Source: Sinorhizobium fredii USDA 257
GTDB lineage: Bacteria > Pseudomonadota > Alphaproteobacteria > Rhizobiales > Rhizobiaceae
Assembly: GCF_000265205.3 (NCBI RefSeq)
Contig: NC_018000.1
Span: forward strand, 1,736,001 to 1,800,000
Direction: 5' to 3'
Length of the DNA: 64,000 nt
Made by a program: the position numbers and the translations under genes. This document shows positions 47,420-56,081 of this stretch, one piece after another (the stretch's first letter is position 1; each line of letters begins with the position of its first letter). Under the pieces are notes generated by a model. The model was given only the letters and a program-made list of their open reading frames with translations. It was not told the origin of the DNA and did not search any database.

Positions 47420-47836
47420 CGATGAATCCACTTGAACGGCATTTTTTTGCTGGGGAAGCAGAGGACTGATTGTACCGCGCCCATTCTTCCCACGATTTCA
47501 GTTGCACACTTGAAGGCGCGTTCGTCGCCGAAAGGTTCCCCGCCGACGAGCCAGCTCCTGTCGTTTGCGGCAGAGGTTTTAAATTAGACAACTGGCAATT
47601 GTAAATGGTTCTTCAGCTGTGAATTGAGGCAGGCTTCGGCCGCGCACGATGGTTGCAGCCCGTCCGTACGAACGACGCAGCCGTCTTACGACCTCTGGTA
47701 GACGCTACTACGCAAAATGCTGCACAGCAACATTCTCTTGTGCAGAGCGGCATAACTTTTACGTCCCGGTTGCACCGCAGCACACATCCCGGTAGTTTCA
47801 ACACATTATCACCTGCAGTCGGCGGAGGGTTTGGAT
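47420..47836. other. Divergent promoter region of the HTTM and flippase genes
   Basis: About 420 bases with lower GC. On the minus strand an open frame (47591 to 47440) reads SSVQLKSWEEWARYNQSSAS and would join the HTTM frame if a run of seven A at about 47445 had six. No ribosome site supports it. The GGAGGG at 47824-47829 is the ribosome site of the flippase. Confidence 0.4.
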
Positions 47837-49333
47837 TTGAAAGCCAGCGCATTCGATCCGCCCGAAGGATCGCTCCGCCAGTCCGTCGGTCGAGGCGCTG
47901 TCGTCACCGGTTTGGCTCAAGCGGTCAAGATTGCAACGCAGATCCTTTCGGTCATCCTCCTTTCACGCCTGCTGTCGCCGCAGGATTTCGGCGTCGTGGC
48001 GATGAGCGCGCCCGTTCTGGCGTTTGTCGCGCTTTTTCAGGATTTTGGCCTGACCCAGGCAACCGTGCAGAAGAATTCCATAACGCACGAGGAGGTGAAC
48101 TACCTCTTCTGGGTTAACGTCGCCGTTAGCGTGGCGCTCGCCTGTCTCATGGTGGGTATGGCCCCTCTGATTGGTCGCTTTTACGGCGAGCCTCGAGTGG
48201 GGCCTCTCATCGCTGCAATGGCTTTGCAGATCATTGCCTACGGCCTCGGGGCACAACATCTGGCCCTCCTCAATCGGCGCATGGTCTTCGGTCGCCTTGC
48301 GATGGTGGAGATCGCGAGCGCAATTGCGGGCCTTTGCGCCGCCGTCGGCTGGACCTTCGTCGACCGCTCCTATTGGGCACTTTACGCAGGCACGCTGACG
48401 AGCGCCGTGTTGCCGACGCTCTGTTACTGGGCCAACTCCCATTGGCGCCCCGGCCTCAGCCTGAAAGCCGACGGCGTCGGCGTCTTGCTGAATTTCGGTG
48501 CCGGGATCACTGGCTTCAACTTCGCAAATTTCTTCGCCCGCAATCTCGATAATATCCTGATCGGCAGATACTGGGGCGAGGCTCAACTCGGGCTCTACGA
48601 CCGCGCCTACAAGCTTCTTCTGTTTCCCTTGAGCCAGCTTGCCAATCCGCTCTCGAAGGTCATGGTGCCGGCGCTTTCGCGGATGACGAACGAGCCCGAC
48701 CGCTACCGCAGCGCCTACCTTCGCGTCATGCCCCTTATGCTGGTCGTGGCGCTTCCGGGCGTGGCAGCGGCGATCGCGACTGCCGATCTGCTCATTCCGT
48801 TCGTGCTGGGAGAGCAGTGGCGGGAAAGCGCAGGCATTTTTCAGGCGCTCGGCTTCGCCGGCCTGTTACAGCCGCTCAATAATCCGGCCGGCTGGCTGTT
48901 CATCAGCCAGGGGCGATCCGGCGACTTCATGCGCTGGGGCGTCATCACGGCAGTGACCTCGGTCCTGGCCTTCCTGATTGGCCTGCCCTACGGCGCGCTC
49001 GGAGTCGCCGTTGTTTACGCGCTGAGCGAATACCTGCGGACGCCCTTTCTTTGGATCTATGTCGGCAAGAAGGGGCCGCTGAAGTTCGCCGATATGTTTC
49101 GCGCTGCAAGCCCCTTCATCCTTGGCTCGCATCTCGCCCTGGTGGCCGCCTGGCTTTCGAGGCCGCTTCTGCCGGATCATGCCATTCTCGCCGTTGCCTG
49201 CGCCGCTGTCCTCTCCTATGCAGTGACAATCGCGGTCGCGCTGCTGTTTCCCTCTGGCCGCCAATCGCTCGGCGAAGCCCTGAAGCTTCTGCCCGAACGA
49301 CTGATCAAACCGACCGACCGGGGATCGAGGTGA
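47837..49333 (+). CDS. Polysaccharide flippase, Wzx/WzxC-like (MOP superfamily)
   Basis: A 498-residue membrane protein with some 12-14 segments. The N-terminal block QSVGRGAVVTGLAQAVKIAT, followed by ILSVILLSRLLSPQDFGVVA, is typical of WzxC-like exporters, and FARNLDNILIGRYWGEAQLG is the family's charged loop. It moves undecaprenyl-linked glycan units across the inner membrane. A TTG start at 47837 is chosen because GGAGGG ends seven bases before; another TTG two codons upstream is too close. It converges with the operon carrying the initiating sugar transferase. Confidence 0.9.
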   Translation: MKASAFDPPEGSLRQSVGRGAVVTGLAQAVKIATQILSVILLSRLLSPQDFGVVAMSAPVLAFVALFQDFGLTQATVQKNSITHEEVNYLFWVNVAVSVALACLMVGMAPLIGRFYGEPRVGPLIAAMALQIIAYGLGAQHLALLNRRMVFGRLAMVEIASAIAGLCAAVGWTFVDRSYWALYAGTLTSAVLPTLCYWANSHWRPGLSLKADGVGVLLNFGAGITGFNFANFFARNLDNILIGRYWGEAQLGLYDRAYKLLLFPLSQLANPLSKVMVPALSRMTNEPDRYRSAYLRVMPLMLVVALPGVAAAIATADLLIPFVLGEQWRESAGIFQALGFAGLLQPLNNPAGWLFISQGRSGDFMRWGVITAVTSVLAFLIGLPYGALGVAVVYALSEYLRTPFLWIYVGKKGPLKFADMFRAASPFILGSHLALVAAWLSRPLLPDHAILAVACAAVLSYAVTIAVALLFPSGRQSLGEALKLLPERLIKPTDRGSR

Positions 49334-49366
49334 GCGCTGCCGGCGCGACCGACCGGCATACGCCAG

Positions 49367-50362
49367 TTAAGCCGGCTTCCTCATCCTGCTCTTGAGTGTC
49401 TGGTAGCCGGTTTCGCCCAGGACGGTTCGCGCCATGGTCTTAAGCATGGCTTTCCGGCCTTCGGAGGTCGTTGCCTGCTTCAGTTGCTCCGACAGCCACA
49501 GCATGTCCGGTGAGATCATCAGCTGAGACTCGATGCACAGCACCGGCTTTCCTGAGAGCTTTGCAATGTTTACCGCCTGATCGTGCTCGCTTTCGATGAA
49601 CAGCACGGCATCCGAGCGCTTGTAGAAATCGGCTTTGAACCGGCCATGGGCGGCAAGCCTTTGGCGTTCTGCCTTACTCGGAAGATCAAGCATGACGAGC
49701 TCGCCATAATCAACACCCTGCGATGCCAGCCAGGCCTCCGTCTGCGGCCGATATTTTTCCAGACGGCTGGTCACCAGATAAGCGATCTTGCGCGTCGGCA
49801 CATGTAGCGGCCGCGCCTGTGCAAGGAAGCTTAGATAGGCCGGGCCATCGTCATTTTCCTGATGCGTCGGATCGAAACACAGGACGCCGTCGATATCGAC
49901 GCAGCTCTGCCCGAGAAACTTGTGATGCATGACGTTCCATTGGAACAGCCGCGGCTGCGGCACCAGCTCGAATACGAGATCGGCTTCGTCGTAACGCTCA
50001 TAGGTACCGTAGACGGCAGCGAAGATCAGCTGATCACGGGAAACGCCCGCTGCCGCCGCCCTTACCCTCGCCTCCCGCATGGCGCTACCGCCATTGATGC
50101 TGTCATCGAGGATCAGTATCCTTCGCATCTCTGCCATTGTGCGTCCAAGAGCGGCCGATCTCTTGGTGATTCCGCTGGAAAAGACCTTTCCGGCGACAAA
50201 GCTATCCAGATCGGTCATCTGAATGTTCGTCGTCAGGCTGAAGAGATTGGCGGCCAGCATTCCGCTGCGCGGTATACCGACGACCAGGTCGATGCCAGCG
50301 GGTAAGCGGTGGAGATTCCTGGCGATCGTGGCATTCATGTCGACAATCGATCGATAATGCAT
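49367..50362 (-). CDS. Phosphoribosyltransferase fused to a HAD-like domain
   Basis: A 331-residue protein of two halves. Residues 1-140 are a type I phosphoribosyltransferase fold (LVVGIPRSGMLAANLFSLTT; PRPP loop RRILILDDSINGGSAMREAR). From about 160 a HAD-type phosphatase start follows (SCVDIDGVLCFDPTHQENDD), with VTSRLEKYRPQTEAWLASQG as its middle. The second PRPP-loop residues differ from true nucleotide enzymes. The C-terminal 60 residues are helical. Its place at the end of a glycan operon suggests a role in making or moving a phosphosugar group. The start is chosen by signal-free N-terminus MHYRSIVDMN; the site is weak. Confidence 0.75.
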   Translation of the reverse strand: MHYRSIVDMNATIARNLHRLPAGIDLVVGIPRSGMLAANLFSLTTNIQMTDLDSFVAGKVFSSGITKRSAALGRTMAEMRRILILDDSINGGSAMREARVRAAAAGVSRDQLIFAAVYGTYERYDEADLVFELVPQPRLFQWNVMHHKFLGQSCVDIDGVLCFDPTHQENDDGPAYLSFLAQARPLHVPTRKIAYLVTSRLEKYRPQTEAWLASQGVDYGELVMLDLPSKAERQRLAAHGRFKADFYKRSDAVLFIESEHDQAVNIAKLSGKPVLCIESQLMISPDMLWLSEQLKQATTSEGRKAMLKTMARTVLGETGYQTLKSRMRKPA

Positions 50363-50396
50363 CTTGCTGCACCCCTGGGTAGCATCGGTTGACACG

Positions 50397-50840
50397 CTAA
50401 GCCGTTTCAAAATTCGCAAATGGATTCACGCAATGCTGGCTTCCCGAAAACGTGACGGGTTCATTCGGCCCACCCCGCCAGGCGTAATCCGTGAGGAGAT
50501 GGAACTCGGTCAGCAACCACCGCTCGAACCGCTCCAGACGCATTGCGTCGTCAGCGGGCAGCAGCGGGCGAGCCATGCCTCCCAATCGCAACCCTTCAAA
50601 CAGCGTGGTCGCGTCGGCCAACTTCTCCGTCGGGAAATCCCAAGGGTTGCGCTTCTTGAATTCCAGCGTGAAGGCTCGCAGATGGTCATCCGAAATGGTG
50701 ACGTCATCGAGATATTTCCTCAGGGTAGCCCTCACCAAATCTTCCTCGGAGAACGATCGGACCGCCGCATAGGCAAGCGCCGTCGACGCGAGACCTCCTC
50801 CTGCCAAGCCAAGCACCGCGCGCCTTGAAAGCCCTCTCAT
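50397..50840 (-). CDS. Small Tat-exported protein, probable partner of the GMC oxidoreductase
   Basis: A 147-residue protein with a twin-arginine signal (MRGLSRRAVLGLAGGGLAST) cut after ALAYA. The mature part is helical (SEEDLVRATLRKYLDDVTIS; LERFERWLLTEFHLLTDYAW) and recalls the small subunit 3 of gluconate dehydrogenase-like flavoenzymes, which helps export and matures the large subunit. It lies 12 bases behind the GMC gene, so co-translation and complex formation are likely. The large subunit has no signal of its own and could ride out on this one. Confidence 0.75.
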   Translation of the reverse strand: MRGLSRRAVLGLAGGGLASTALAYAAVRSFSEEDLVRATLRKYLDDVTISDDHLRAFTLEFKKRNPWDFPTEKLADATTLFEGLRLGGMARPLLPADDAMRLERFERWLLTEFHLLTDYAWRGGPNEPVTFSGSQHCVNPFANFETA

Positions 50841-50852
50841 TGCCGATTTCCT

Positions 50853-52295
50853 TCACATGATGAGACTTGCTGCCCGCAGCGAAAGGGCGGCCGCGGTCAG
50901 GCTAGGATTGGCGCAGGAACAACTCGGAAAGGTGCTCGTGCCCACGATCAGGAGGTTGCGAAACGAGTGATGGACCAGGTTGCGATCGACGACGGAATCG
51001 GTTGGATCCCTTCCCATGCGCAGCGTGCCTTGGACATGCGATTCCGTTCGCCGCAGACCGCGGTCGATAATCTTCTCGACCGGCAACGGACGAAGAAGGT
51101 CCGGCAGCTTTTCTCGGGCGCGCGCCATACCCTCGACCGCATAGCTGGCCGGACCCTTATAGTGGATGAAGGCGTTGTCATTTTCGTCGAGGCGGACGGA
51201 ATTCTCCGCCTCGAGCAGGTCCTCGGTGACGATCACCAGAGGTAGCGTCTGTCTGAGTCGCCCCTTGTCCGGACGCAGCCCATGCTGCCAGCGATTTTCG
51301 AAATAGACGAGAGCTGCGGCATGCCTGGATCTGTGATCCCCGTCATAGAGGCCGAAATTCAACCCCGTGGTGATCGTGCTGCCGTCGAAGTTGTCGACTC
51401 CATCGAGATAGACTTCCATGTTCCAGCCGTAGGACTCGTGTAACCCGTGTCCAACGAACTCACCATCGAGATCCGATCGCAGCATGATCGCGGCGCTTTG
51501 GATTCCATTAGCGCCGAGGATGAAGAGGTCGCCGGTAACCACGTACTCCTTGCCGCCATGCCGAAATCTGACGGCGCGAACCGAGCCTGCGGCATGGTCC
51601 AGCCGACGAACTTCCGATCCCAGGCAGACCGCCACGTCCGGATGCTCGAAGACATGCATCAGGCCGTTGTTCGCCGTGAACTTCGCGTCCGCCGGGCAGA
51701 GCCAGCAGCGAAGCGATGCACAGCAGGACGGACGCTGTTGCGTCGCCAATCGCGCGCGTGCGGTCGGCATGACAAAATGCTGATCGGGCTGATCCGCTTT
51801 CATCATCCGGTCTGGCGTTGACATGCGATGGGGCGGCTGGGGAAAGGCCATCGAACGCGGCATGATCGTAGCCATGTCCGGATCTCCCGAGATCGACATG
51901 ATCGTCTCCGCCTGACAATAGAAAGGCTCCAGATCGTCATACGTCATCGGCCAATCCTGCCCGACCCCGTAAAGGCTCTTCAGCCGGAAATCGTTCGGAT
52001 GCAGCCGCGGCGTCTGGGCGAACCAACAGTTTGTCCCCCCGCCAAGGCCGATGGTGTAGTTCCACGGCTTGGGGGAATTGCTCCGGTAGGTCTCCTCGTC
52101 CTTCAGATCCGTATTGGCTCCATGCTCGAGTTGCCAGGCGTGGGAATTGTGTCGCCCCCATTCCAGCAGGAGAACACGGGCTCGGCGACGCTTCTGAAAA
52201 GCGTGCAGGAAAAAAGCCGAGCCGAAGCCGGAACCGATGACGACGACATCGAAATGCTCTCCGGCGACCTGCTCGGATCGAACATCGAGGACCAA
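50853..52295 (-). CDS. GMC-family flavin oxidoreductase
   Basis: A 480-residue FAD enzyme. FAD binding is at HFDVVVIGSGFGSAFFLHAF near residue 14, the second motif is GLGGGTNCWFAQTPRLHPND, and the C-terminal active part is SHVQGTLRMGRDP, NLLIVGTSTFPSCSCANPSL. It probably oxidises an alcohol or sugar hydroxyl. Four cysteines in the middle (RPSCCASLRCWLCPADAK) could bind a metal or iron-sulfur cluster, as in cluster-bearing GMC enzymes. The start is TTG (VLDVRSEQ...). It is followed directly by the Tat protein and preceded by the sugar transferase in the same operon. Confidence 0.88.
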   Translation of the reverse strand: MVLDVRSEQVAGEHFDVVVIGSGFGSAFFLHAFQKRRRARVLLLEWGRHNSHAWQLEHGANTDLKDEETYRSNSPKPWNYTIGLGGGTNCWFAQTPRLHPNDFRLKSLYGVGQDWPMTYDDLEPFYCQAETIMSISGDPDMATIMPRSMAFPQPPHRMSTPDRMMKADQPDQHFVMPTARARLATQQRPSCCASLRCWLCPADAKFTANNGLMHVFEHPDVAVCLGSEVRRLDHAAGSVRAVRFRHGGKEYVVTGDLFILGANGIQSAAIMLRSDLDGEFVGHGLHESYGWNMEVYLDGVDNFDGSTITTGLNFGLYDGDHRSRHAAALVYFENRWQHGLRPDKGRLRQTLPLVIVTEDLLEAENSVRLDENDNAFIHYKGPASYAVEGMARAREKLPDLLRPLPVEKIIDRGLRRTESHVQGTLRMGRDPTDSVVDRNLVHHSFRNLLIVGTSTFPSCSCANPSLTAAALSLRAASLIM

Positions 52296-52403
52296 TTGAC
52301 TAGCCTTTCTTCGAAAGCGGGAGGCAACAGGGCGGCCGTTCCCGGCACACCGTCCGGGAGTTCAAAGCCCACGCGATGCAGCCGGTTTTCTGGCGTCTAC
52401 ACC

Positions 52404-53033
52404 CTAGCCTCCACGCGAGAAGCAGATGGCAGAGACAGTTTTGACGATGATGCGCAGGTCCGCCACCAGCGACCAGTTCTCGACATCGCGGCGTTCAAGT
52501 GCGGTCCAGCCAGCGTCGGAGCCATTCTCACTCCTGCTCGCACACGGACCGACCAAGCCTGGGCGCAATCTCCCATAGAAATCCGCGGCATCCCGGCACA
52601 TCTGCGGTTCACCTGGCGCGAGTGGGCGAGTCCCGACAATGCTCATATCGCCGCGGAGAATGTTGATGATCCGCGGCAGCTCGTTGAGACCAAGCTTCAC
52701 AAGAACCGCCCCGACGGGCGTAAGGTACGACTCGTATACGAGCGGCAGATGGCTCGTCCTTGCGGCAGTAGCCTGCGCGCTGTTCATGGTCTCGCTGGTG
52801 GTGCGGAACTCCAAGCAACTGAACACACGCCCGCCTCGCCCGACGCGTGGATGGGTTTGAAAGGGGGAACCCCGATCAGCAACCATGACAAGAATGCAGA
52901 TCAACAGGAACAACGGGCTGAGAAGGACGAGAACCAATGAGGCGCCCGCTAAATCAAACCCGCGCTTTACTACGCGACCGACGGGATATCGGGGCGCTCG
53001 TTGGAAACCCCGAATTAAAACAATACCCCTCAT
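52404..53033 (-). CDS. Undecaprenyl-phosphate sugar transferase (ExoY/PssY-like)
   Basis: A 209-residue enzyme that starts a glycan on the lipid carrier. The single membrane segment is ASLVLVLLSPLFLLICILVM, preceded by RVVKRGFDLAGA. The catalytic core shows LGLNELPRIINILRGDMSIV, then GTRPLAPGEPQM and FYGRLRPGLVGPCA, the DELPQ-like and RPGLTG-like family motifs. The KFRTM motif is changed to LEFRTT. It begins the operon ending with the phosphoribosyltransferase. The flippase across the gap would move its product. Upstream frame to 53354 is not used. Confidence 0.85.
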   Translation of the reverse strand: MRGIVLIRGFQRAPRYPVGRVVKRGFDLAGASLVLVLLSPLFLLICILVMVADRGSPFQTHPRVGRGGRVFSCLEFRTTSETMNSAQATAARTSHLPLVYESYLTPVGAVLVKLGLNELPRIINILRGDMSIVGTRPLAPGEPQMCRDAADFYGRLRPGLVGPCASRSENGSDAGWTALERRDVENWSLVADLRIIVKTVSAICFSRGG

Positions 53034-53398
53034 TGCACAACCCCAAGCGGTATTGACTATCACAATGCACCTTAGCAAAAAAATTCCGCATTGCAACATA
53101 AAGTTTGGTTTTTCGCGTGCGCAAGGACGCGGGTAGTATTCCGAACTGCAAACGGCAGCTTGGCCGCCGTCAGCGCACGCTGATCTCGTTTGCGACCGAT
53201 CGCCGAGCAGAGCGTTCTGGCGTGAAGTTCGAACGAACTTTCCGAGATCGCGGTCGGAGCACGGAACGGCCGAAGCCGCCGAAGCGTTCTGACAAGCGGC
53301 GGGAAACCGCCAACGAGCGTCTTGCCGCCCACTTCGCAAAGCCTCTGCGACCAAATACGGGGGGCGCTGAGCGGAGCGGCTCCAGAACGGAGGAATTT
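53034..53398. other. Divergent promoter region
   Basis: About 365 bases between the sugar transferase operon and the pterin dehydratase gene. Frames running through it are extensions of the neighbours. An AT-richer part near 53030-53110 probably carries the operon promoter. Confidence 0.4.
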
Positions 53399-53740
53399 AT
53401 GACCGAGAATATCGCTGAAAAGTCCTGCACGCCCTGCCGCGGCGGCATACCGCCGCTGACCAGGGACGAAGCCGCCGGATACGTTTCGCAGACACCAGGC
53501 TGGGATCTCCTTGACGACGGGCATCTGATCCGCCGCAAGTTCAAGTTCGACGATTTCAAACAGGCGCTGGCCTTCGTCGACAAAGTTGGGCAGCTGGCGG
53601 AAGAGGAGAGGCATCACCCCGACGTCTGTTTCGGCTGGGGCTATGCGGAGATCTCGCTGCAAACCCATAAGATCAAGGGCCTGCACGAAAATGATTTCAT
53701 TTTGGCGGCGAAGGTCAACCAGCTACCGAGATCATCCTGA
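53399..53740 (+). CDS. 4a-hydroxytetrahydrobiopterin dehydratase (PCD/DCoH family)
   Basis: A 113-residue dehydratase that recycles the pterin cofactor of aromatic hydroxylases. The family core EEERHHPDVCFGWGYAEISL with the catalytic HHP and the end LTRDEAAGYVSQTPGWDLLD are present; the typical H..ND tail appears as HENDFILAAKVNQL. The ATG follows GGAGGAATTT. No pterin hydroxylase lies nearby, so this may be a stand-alone copy. A CxxC-like pair (SCTPCRGG) at the start is a usual variable part. Confidence 0.9.
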   Translation: MTENIAEKSCTPCRGGIPPLTRDEAAGYVSQTPGWDLLDDGHLIRRKFKFDDFKQALAFVDKVGQLAEEERHHPDVCFGWGYAEISLQTHKIKGLHENDFILAAKVNQLPRSS

Positions 53741-54008
53741 ATTTCAAGTGAGGCCGGCTTGCAAAATCGGCCTTGCCGCGACTGCGCCTTTTCGGGAATA
53801 GGATTGCCGGGCGTCGGCACCTCTGGGGCGGGGTTTACCACCACCTGTTTTCCGGTATGCGCTCTATCGCACATGTATCGCGAAACGCGCGTGGCATGTG
53901 CATCGGACCTTTGGCCCATATTAGCCCGGACTAAAGTCCCGCGAACCGCCCGAGGGGGAACTTCAGAACGCAATCTTCGTTCTCTCCCCTGCTGAAGGGA
54001 GCGAAAGG
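53741..54008. other. Intergenic region with a short palindrome
   Basis: About 270 bases. A purine-rich stretch with AGGGAGCGAAAGG precedes the next small gene. No other gene is seen. Confidence 0.35.
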
Positions 54009-54182
54009 ATGTCTCTCCGCGATGGCCACGAAACGCATTCAACCGCATTCCCGATCAGCCTGCTTCTGCTCGCAGTAGGCGCCATCCTGGCCTACTTGGC
54101 GATTGCTGGGGCTTGGTCTGAGACCAGGACCGAAACAGCCGTCTACACGCCGCAAATTACAGATAAATCGAAGCCGCACTGA
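54009..54182 (+). CDS. Small membrane protein, 57 residues
   Basis: A frame of 57 codons with a good ribosome site (GGGAGCGAAAGG directly ahead; spacing short). It reads MSLRDGHETHSTAFPISLLL, then a hydrophobic run (LAVGAILAYLAIAGAW) and the tail TETAVYTPQITDKSKPH. One membrane span with a short polar tail. Small single-span proteins of this kind are common in rhizobia and mostly unstudied. It is followed within 110 bases by another small gene on the same strand. Confidence 0.5.
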   Translation: MSLRDGHETHSTAFPISLLLLAVGAILAYLAIAGAWSETRTETAVYTPQITDKSKPH

Positions 54183-54291
54183 GATCGGGCCGCGACTTGG
54201 AAACTGGACACGGGACGACGCGAAAGGCCCCTTCTTTCAGGAAGCCATCACAGTGGAAAGTTTCGCTGCGTCGGGTTGGGAGGAAACCGCA

Positions 54292-54516
54292 ATGGCCAAG
54301 CGTTTAGCAAAGACGATTTCGCCAACGAAAGACAAGGAGGCCGAGCTTGTCGAGCAGGTCGTTTCAGATTGGTGCAAAATGCATCAAGTGGATCCGATAA
54401 GCCATACGGCTGTGATGGAGGGACTGAGAGTTCTCTACATGATCCGAGAGTTTGATATGACCGACAGAGAGGAGCTTCTGAAGGAATTAGCAGCGAGCGA
54501 CGAGGACGGCCCTTGA
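54292..54516 (+). CDS. Small conserved-looking helical protein
   Basis: A 74-residue protein, MAKRLAKTISPTKDKEAELV, then EQVVSDWCKMHQVDPISHTA and REFDMTDREELLKELAASDE. The ATG follows GGGAGGAAACCGCA, a strong site. It is all helical with a charged C-terminus and no membrane segment. The name and function are unknown to me. It may be translated with the preceding small membrane protein. Confidence 0.55.
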   Translation: MAKRLAKTISPTKDKEAELVEQVVSDWCKMHQVDPISHTAVMEGLRVLYMIREFDMTDREELLKELAASDEDGP

Positions 54517-55156
54517 GCCACGTCAAGTCACCGCGGACGGGTAGAGCACCTAAAGCGCACAGCGTGCGATTCGCCTTCAGCATACTGCGCACAGCTCGTA
54601 TTCACCCCCTGATCGCATCGGCTGCCAGGCTCCAAACGGAAGATGAAGATGGCCAGCCGCCGCTCCAGCACGACATTTGCTATTCAAGTGGTTCGCATGC
54701 CGTCCTAGACCAGCCACTCCGCTGCAGCGATGGCTAGCGCCAAAAACAGAGCTGGCGCGCCGAGCCGAAATAACAAGTGCAACATTTGAACGCGCCTTCG
54801 ATTTACGCCGGCGGAGTGCATTCGACCGATCCTTCAGTTCATGCTCCACGATGAAAAGGCGCCCGCTGGTAGGCGGGCGCAATCGCATGATGCCTTTTGC
54901 TCCGCTTTGGGGCACGCTTTGCATGCGGGGCAATCGAACATAACGACTCTGGCTCATGACGGTTCCACATCAGGCCATCCTCTTTCGATTGCGCCGACCC
55001 CCGTCATCTCGGTTGAAGATCATCACCGCCGCCTACACCGGAAGTGGTAAGCTCATCGTCAGCCGTTAATCGGAACAATCGAAGAGTGAAATTCCCGCAG
55101 GGATTACAAGGGCAGATAATGTCAAGCTCAAACAGAAAACTTGGGAGAAAATGACG
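54517..55156. other. Intergenic region with a terminator-like hairpin and an ambiguous minus-strand frame
   Basis: About 640 bases. The hairpin at 54859-54880 is described separately. A minus-strand frame with ATG at 54957 reads MSQSRYVRLPRMQSVPQSGA and then GRLFIVEHELKDRSNALRRR. Its ribosome site is poor, so it is left out as a gene. The promoter of the Hint gene should lie near 55060-55140. Confidence 0.4.
54859..54880 (-). terminator. Hairpin GCGCCCGC/GCGGGCGC with T-rich tail on the minus strand
   Basis: The eight-base arms GCGCCCGC and GCGGGCGC pair around a six-base loop. On the minus strand CTTTTC follows, so it can terminate a minus-strand transcript. No protein gene ends here, which leaves a small RNA from 54960 to 54855 as one possibility. 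Confidence 0.45.
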
Positions 55157-56023
55157 ATGACCACCAAGGACCGAGGCGCGCAGATCAATGAGGCGAGGCG
55201 TCATGTGCTCGGTTTAGCTGTGGCGATAGGAGCCCGGATTGTCACGCTGGGCGCACCCGCTGCAACAATACTTTCGGCGTCCTCGGCCGAGGCCGGCGGC
55301 AAGGCCTGGTGGAAGATCGGAGGACGGGGCAAGGGCCATGAAGCGGCGCCCGGTAAGGGTAATGGTAATGGTAATGGTAATGGACCAATGTGTCTGCTGA
55401 GCGGCACTTCCATCAAGACACCAGCGGGCGAGACATGCATCGAGGACCTTCGCATCGGTGACCTTGTCGAAACAGTGCGTGGTCAAGCGCTGCCGATCAA
55501 GTGGATCGGTCGCCACGTCTACCGCCGAAGCGGTGCGAAATGGAAAGGGGCCGTGGTTCCGGTCCGCATCGCGCGCTTCGCCTTGGACGAGCACACGCCT
55601 CGCAGGGACCTTTATGTCACGCGCGGCCACGCCCTGTTCGTGGACGGCGTTCTCATCACAGCTCAGGATCTCGTCAACGGTACCTCGATCAAGCAGGCCC
55701 TCCCCGATGCGCGAGACACGATCGAGTATTTCCACATCGTGCTCGACAGCCATGAAGCGGTGCTGGCTGAAGGAGCTCCGGTTGAGACCTTCCTGTTGGA
55801 GGACCGCAACTACGAGCGTTTCACGAACTTCGTAGAATTCGCACGGCTCTATCCCGACGACGTCGCAGCCACAATGACACCGTTCGCACCAATCGTCGGC
55901 TATGGCTCCAGGGAGCACCTCAAGGCGCTGTTGCGTTTAGCTTCGCCTCGGCTCATTCGGCCGTCGCCGCTCCAGCAAACTTACGAGCGAATTGCGGCAC
56001 GTGGAGTTGAACTCGCCGGCTGA
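55157..56023 (+). CDS. Exported Hint-domain (Hint_2) protein
   Basis: A 288-residue protein. The second of two ATG codons is chosen, since GGGAG lies nine bases before it. A Tat- or Sec-like N-terminus (RRHVLGLAVAIGARIVTLGA) is followed by a glycine-rich linker GKGNGNGNGNGP encoded by repeated GGTAAT hexamers. The Hint domain opens with the nucleophile Cys in CLLSGTSIKTPAGETCIEDL and continues WIGRHVYRRSG, DLYVTRGHALFVDGVLITAQ and YFHIVLDSHEAVLAEGAPVE. Hint_2 domains may self-cleave. No other enzyme or toxin domain is visible, so the cargo or target is unknown. Confidence 0.85.
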   Translation: MTTKDRGAQINEARRHVLGLAVAIGARIVTLGAPAATILSASSAEAGGKAWWKIGGRGKGHEAAPGKGNGNGNGNGPMCLLSGTSIKTPAGETCIEDLRIGDLVETVRGQALPIKWIGRHVYRRSGAKWKGAVVPVRIARFALDEHTPRRDLYVTRGHALFVDGVLITAQDLVNGTSIKQALPDARDTIEYFHIVLDSHEAVLAEGAPVETFLLEDRNYERFTNFVEFARLYPDDVAATMTPFAPIVGYGSREHLKALLRLASPRLIRPSPLQQTYERIAARGVELAG

Positions 56024-56081
56024 TCCGGCTGACAAGGATGAGGAGTGTCCACGCCGGCTAGCCCCCGCATCCGGCGTGGCA

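Noticed and set aside
54577..54957. Minus-strand frame of 126 codons reading MSQSRYVRLP...
   Set aside because: The middle looks protein-like, but there is no ribosome site, a terminator-like hairpin lies inside, and the other strand is equally open.
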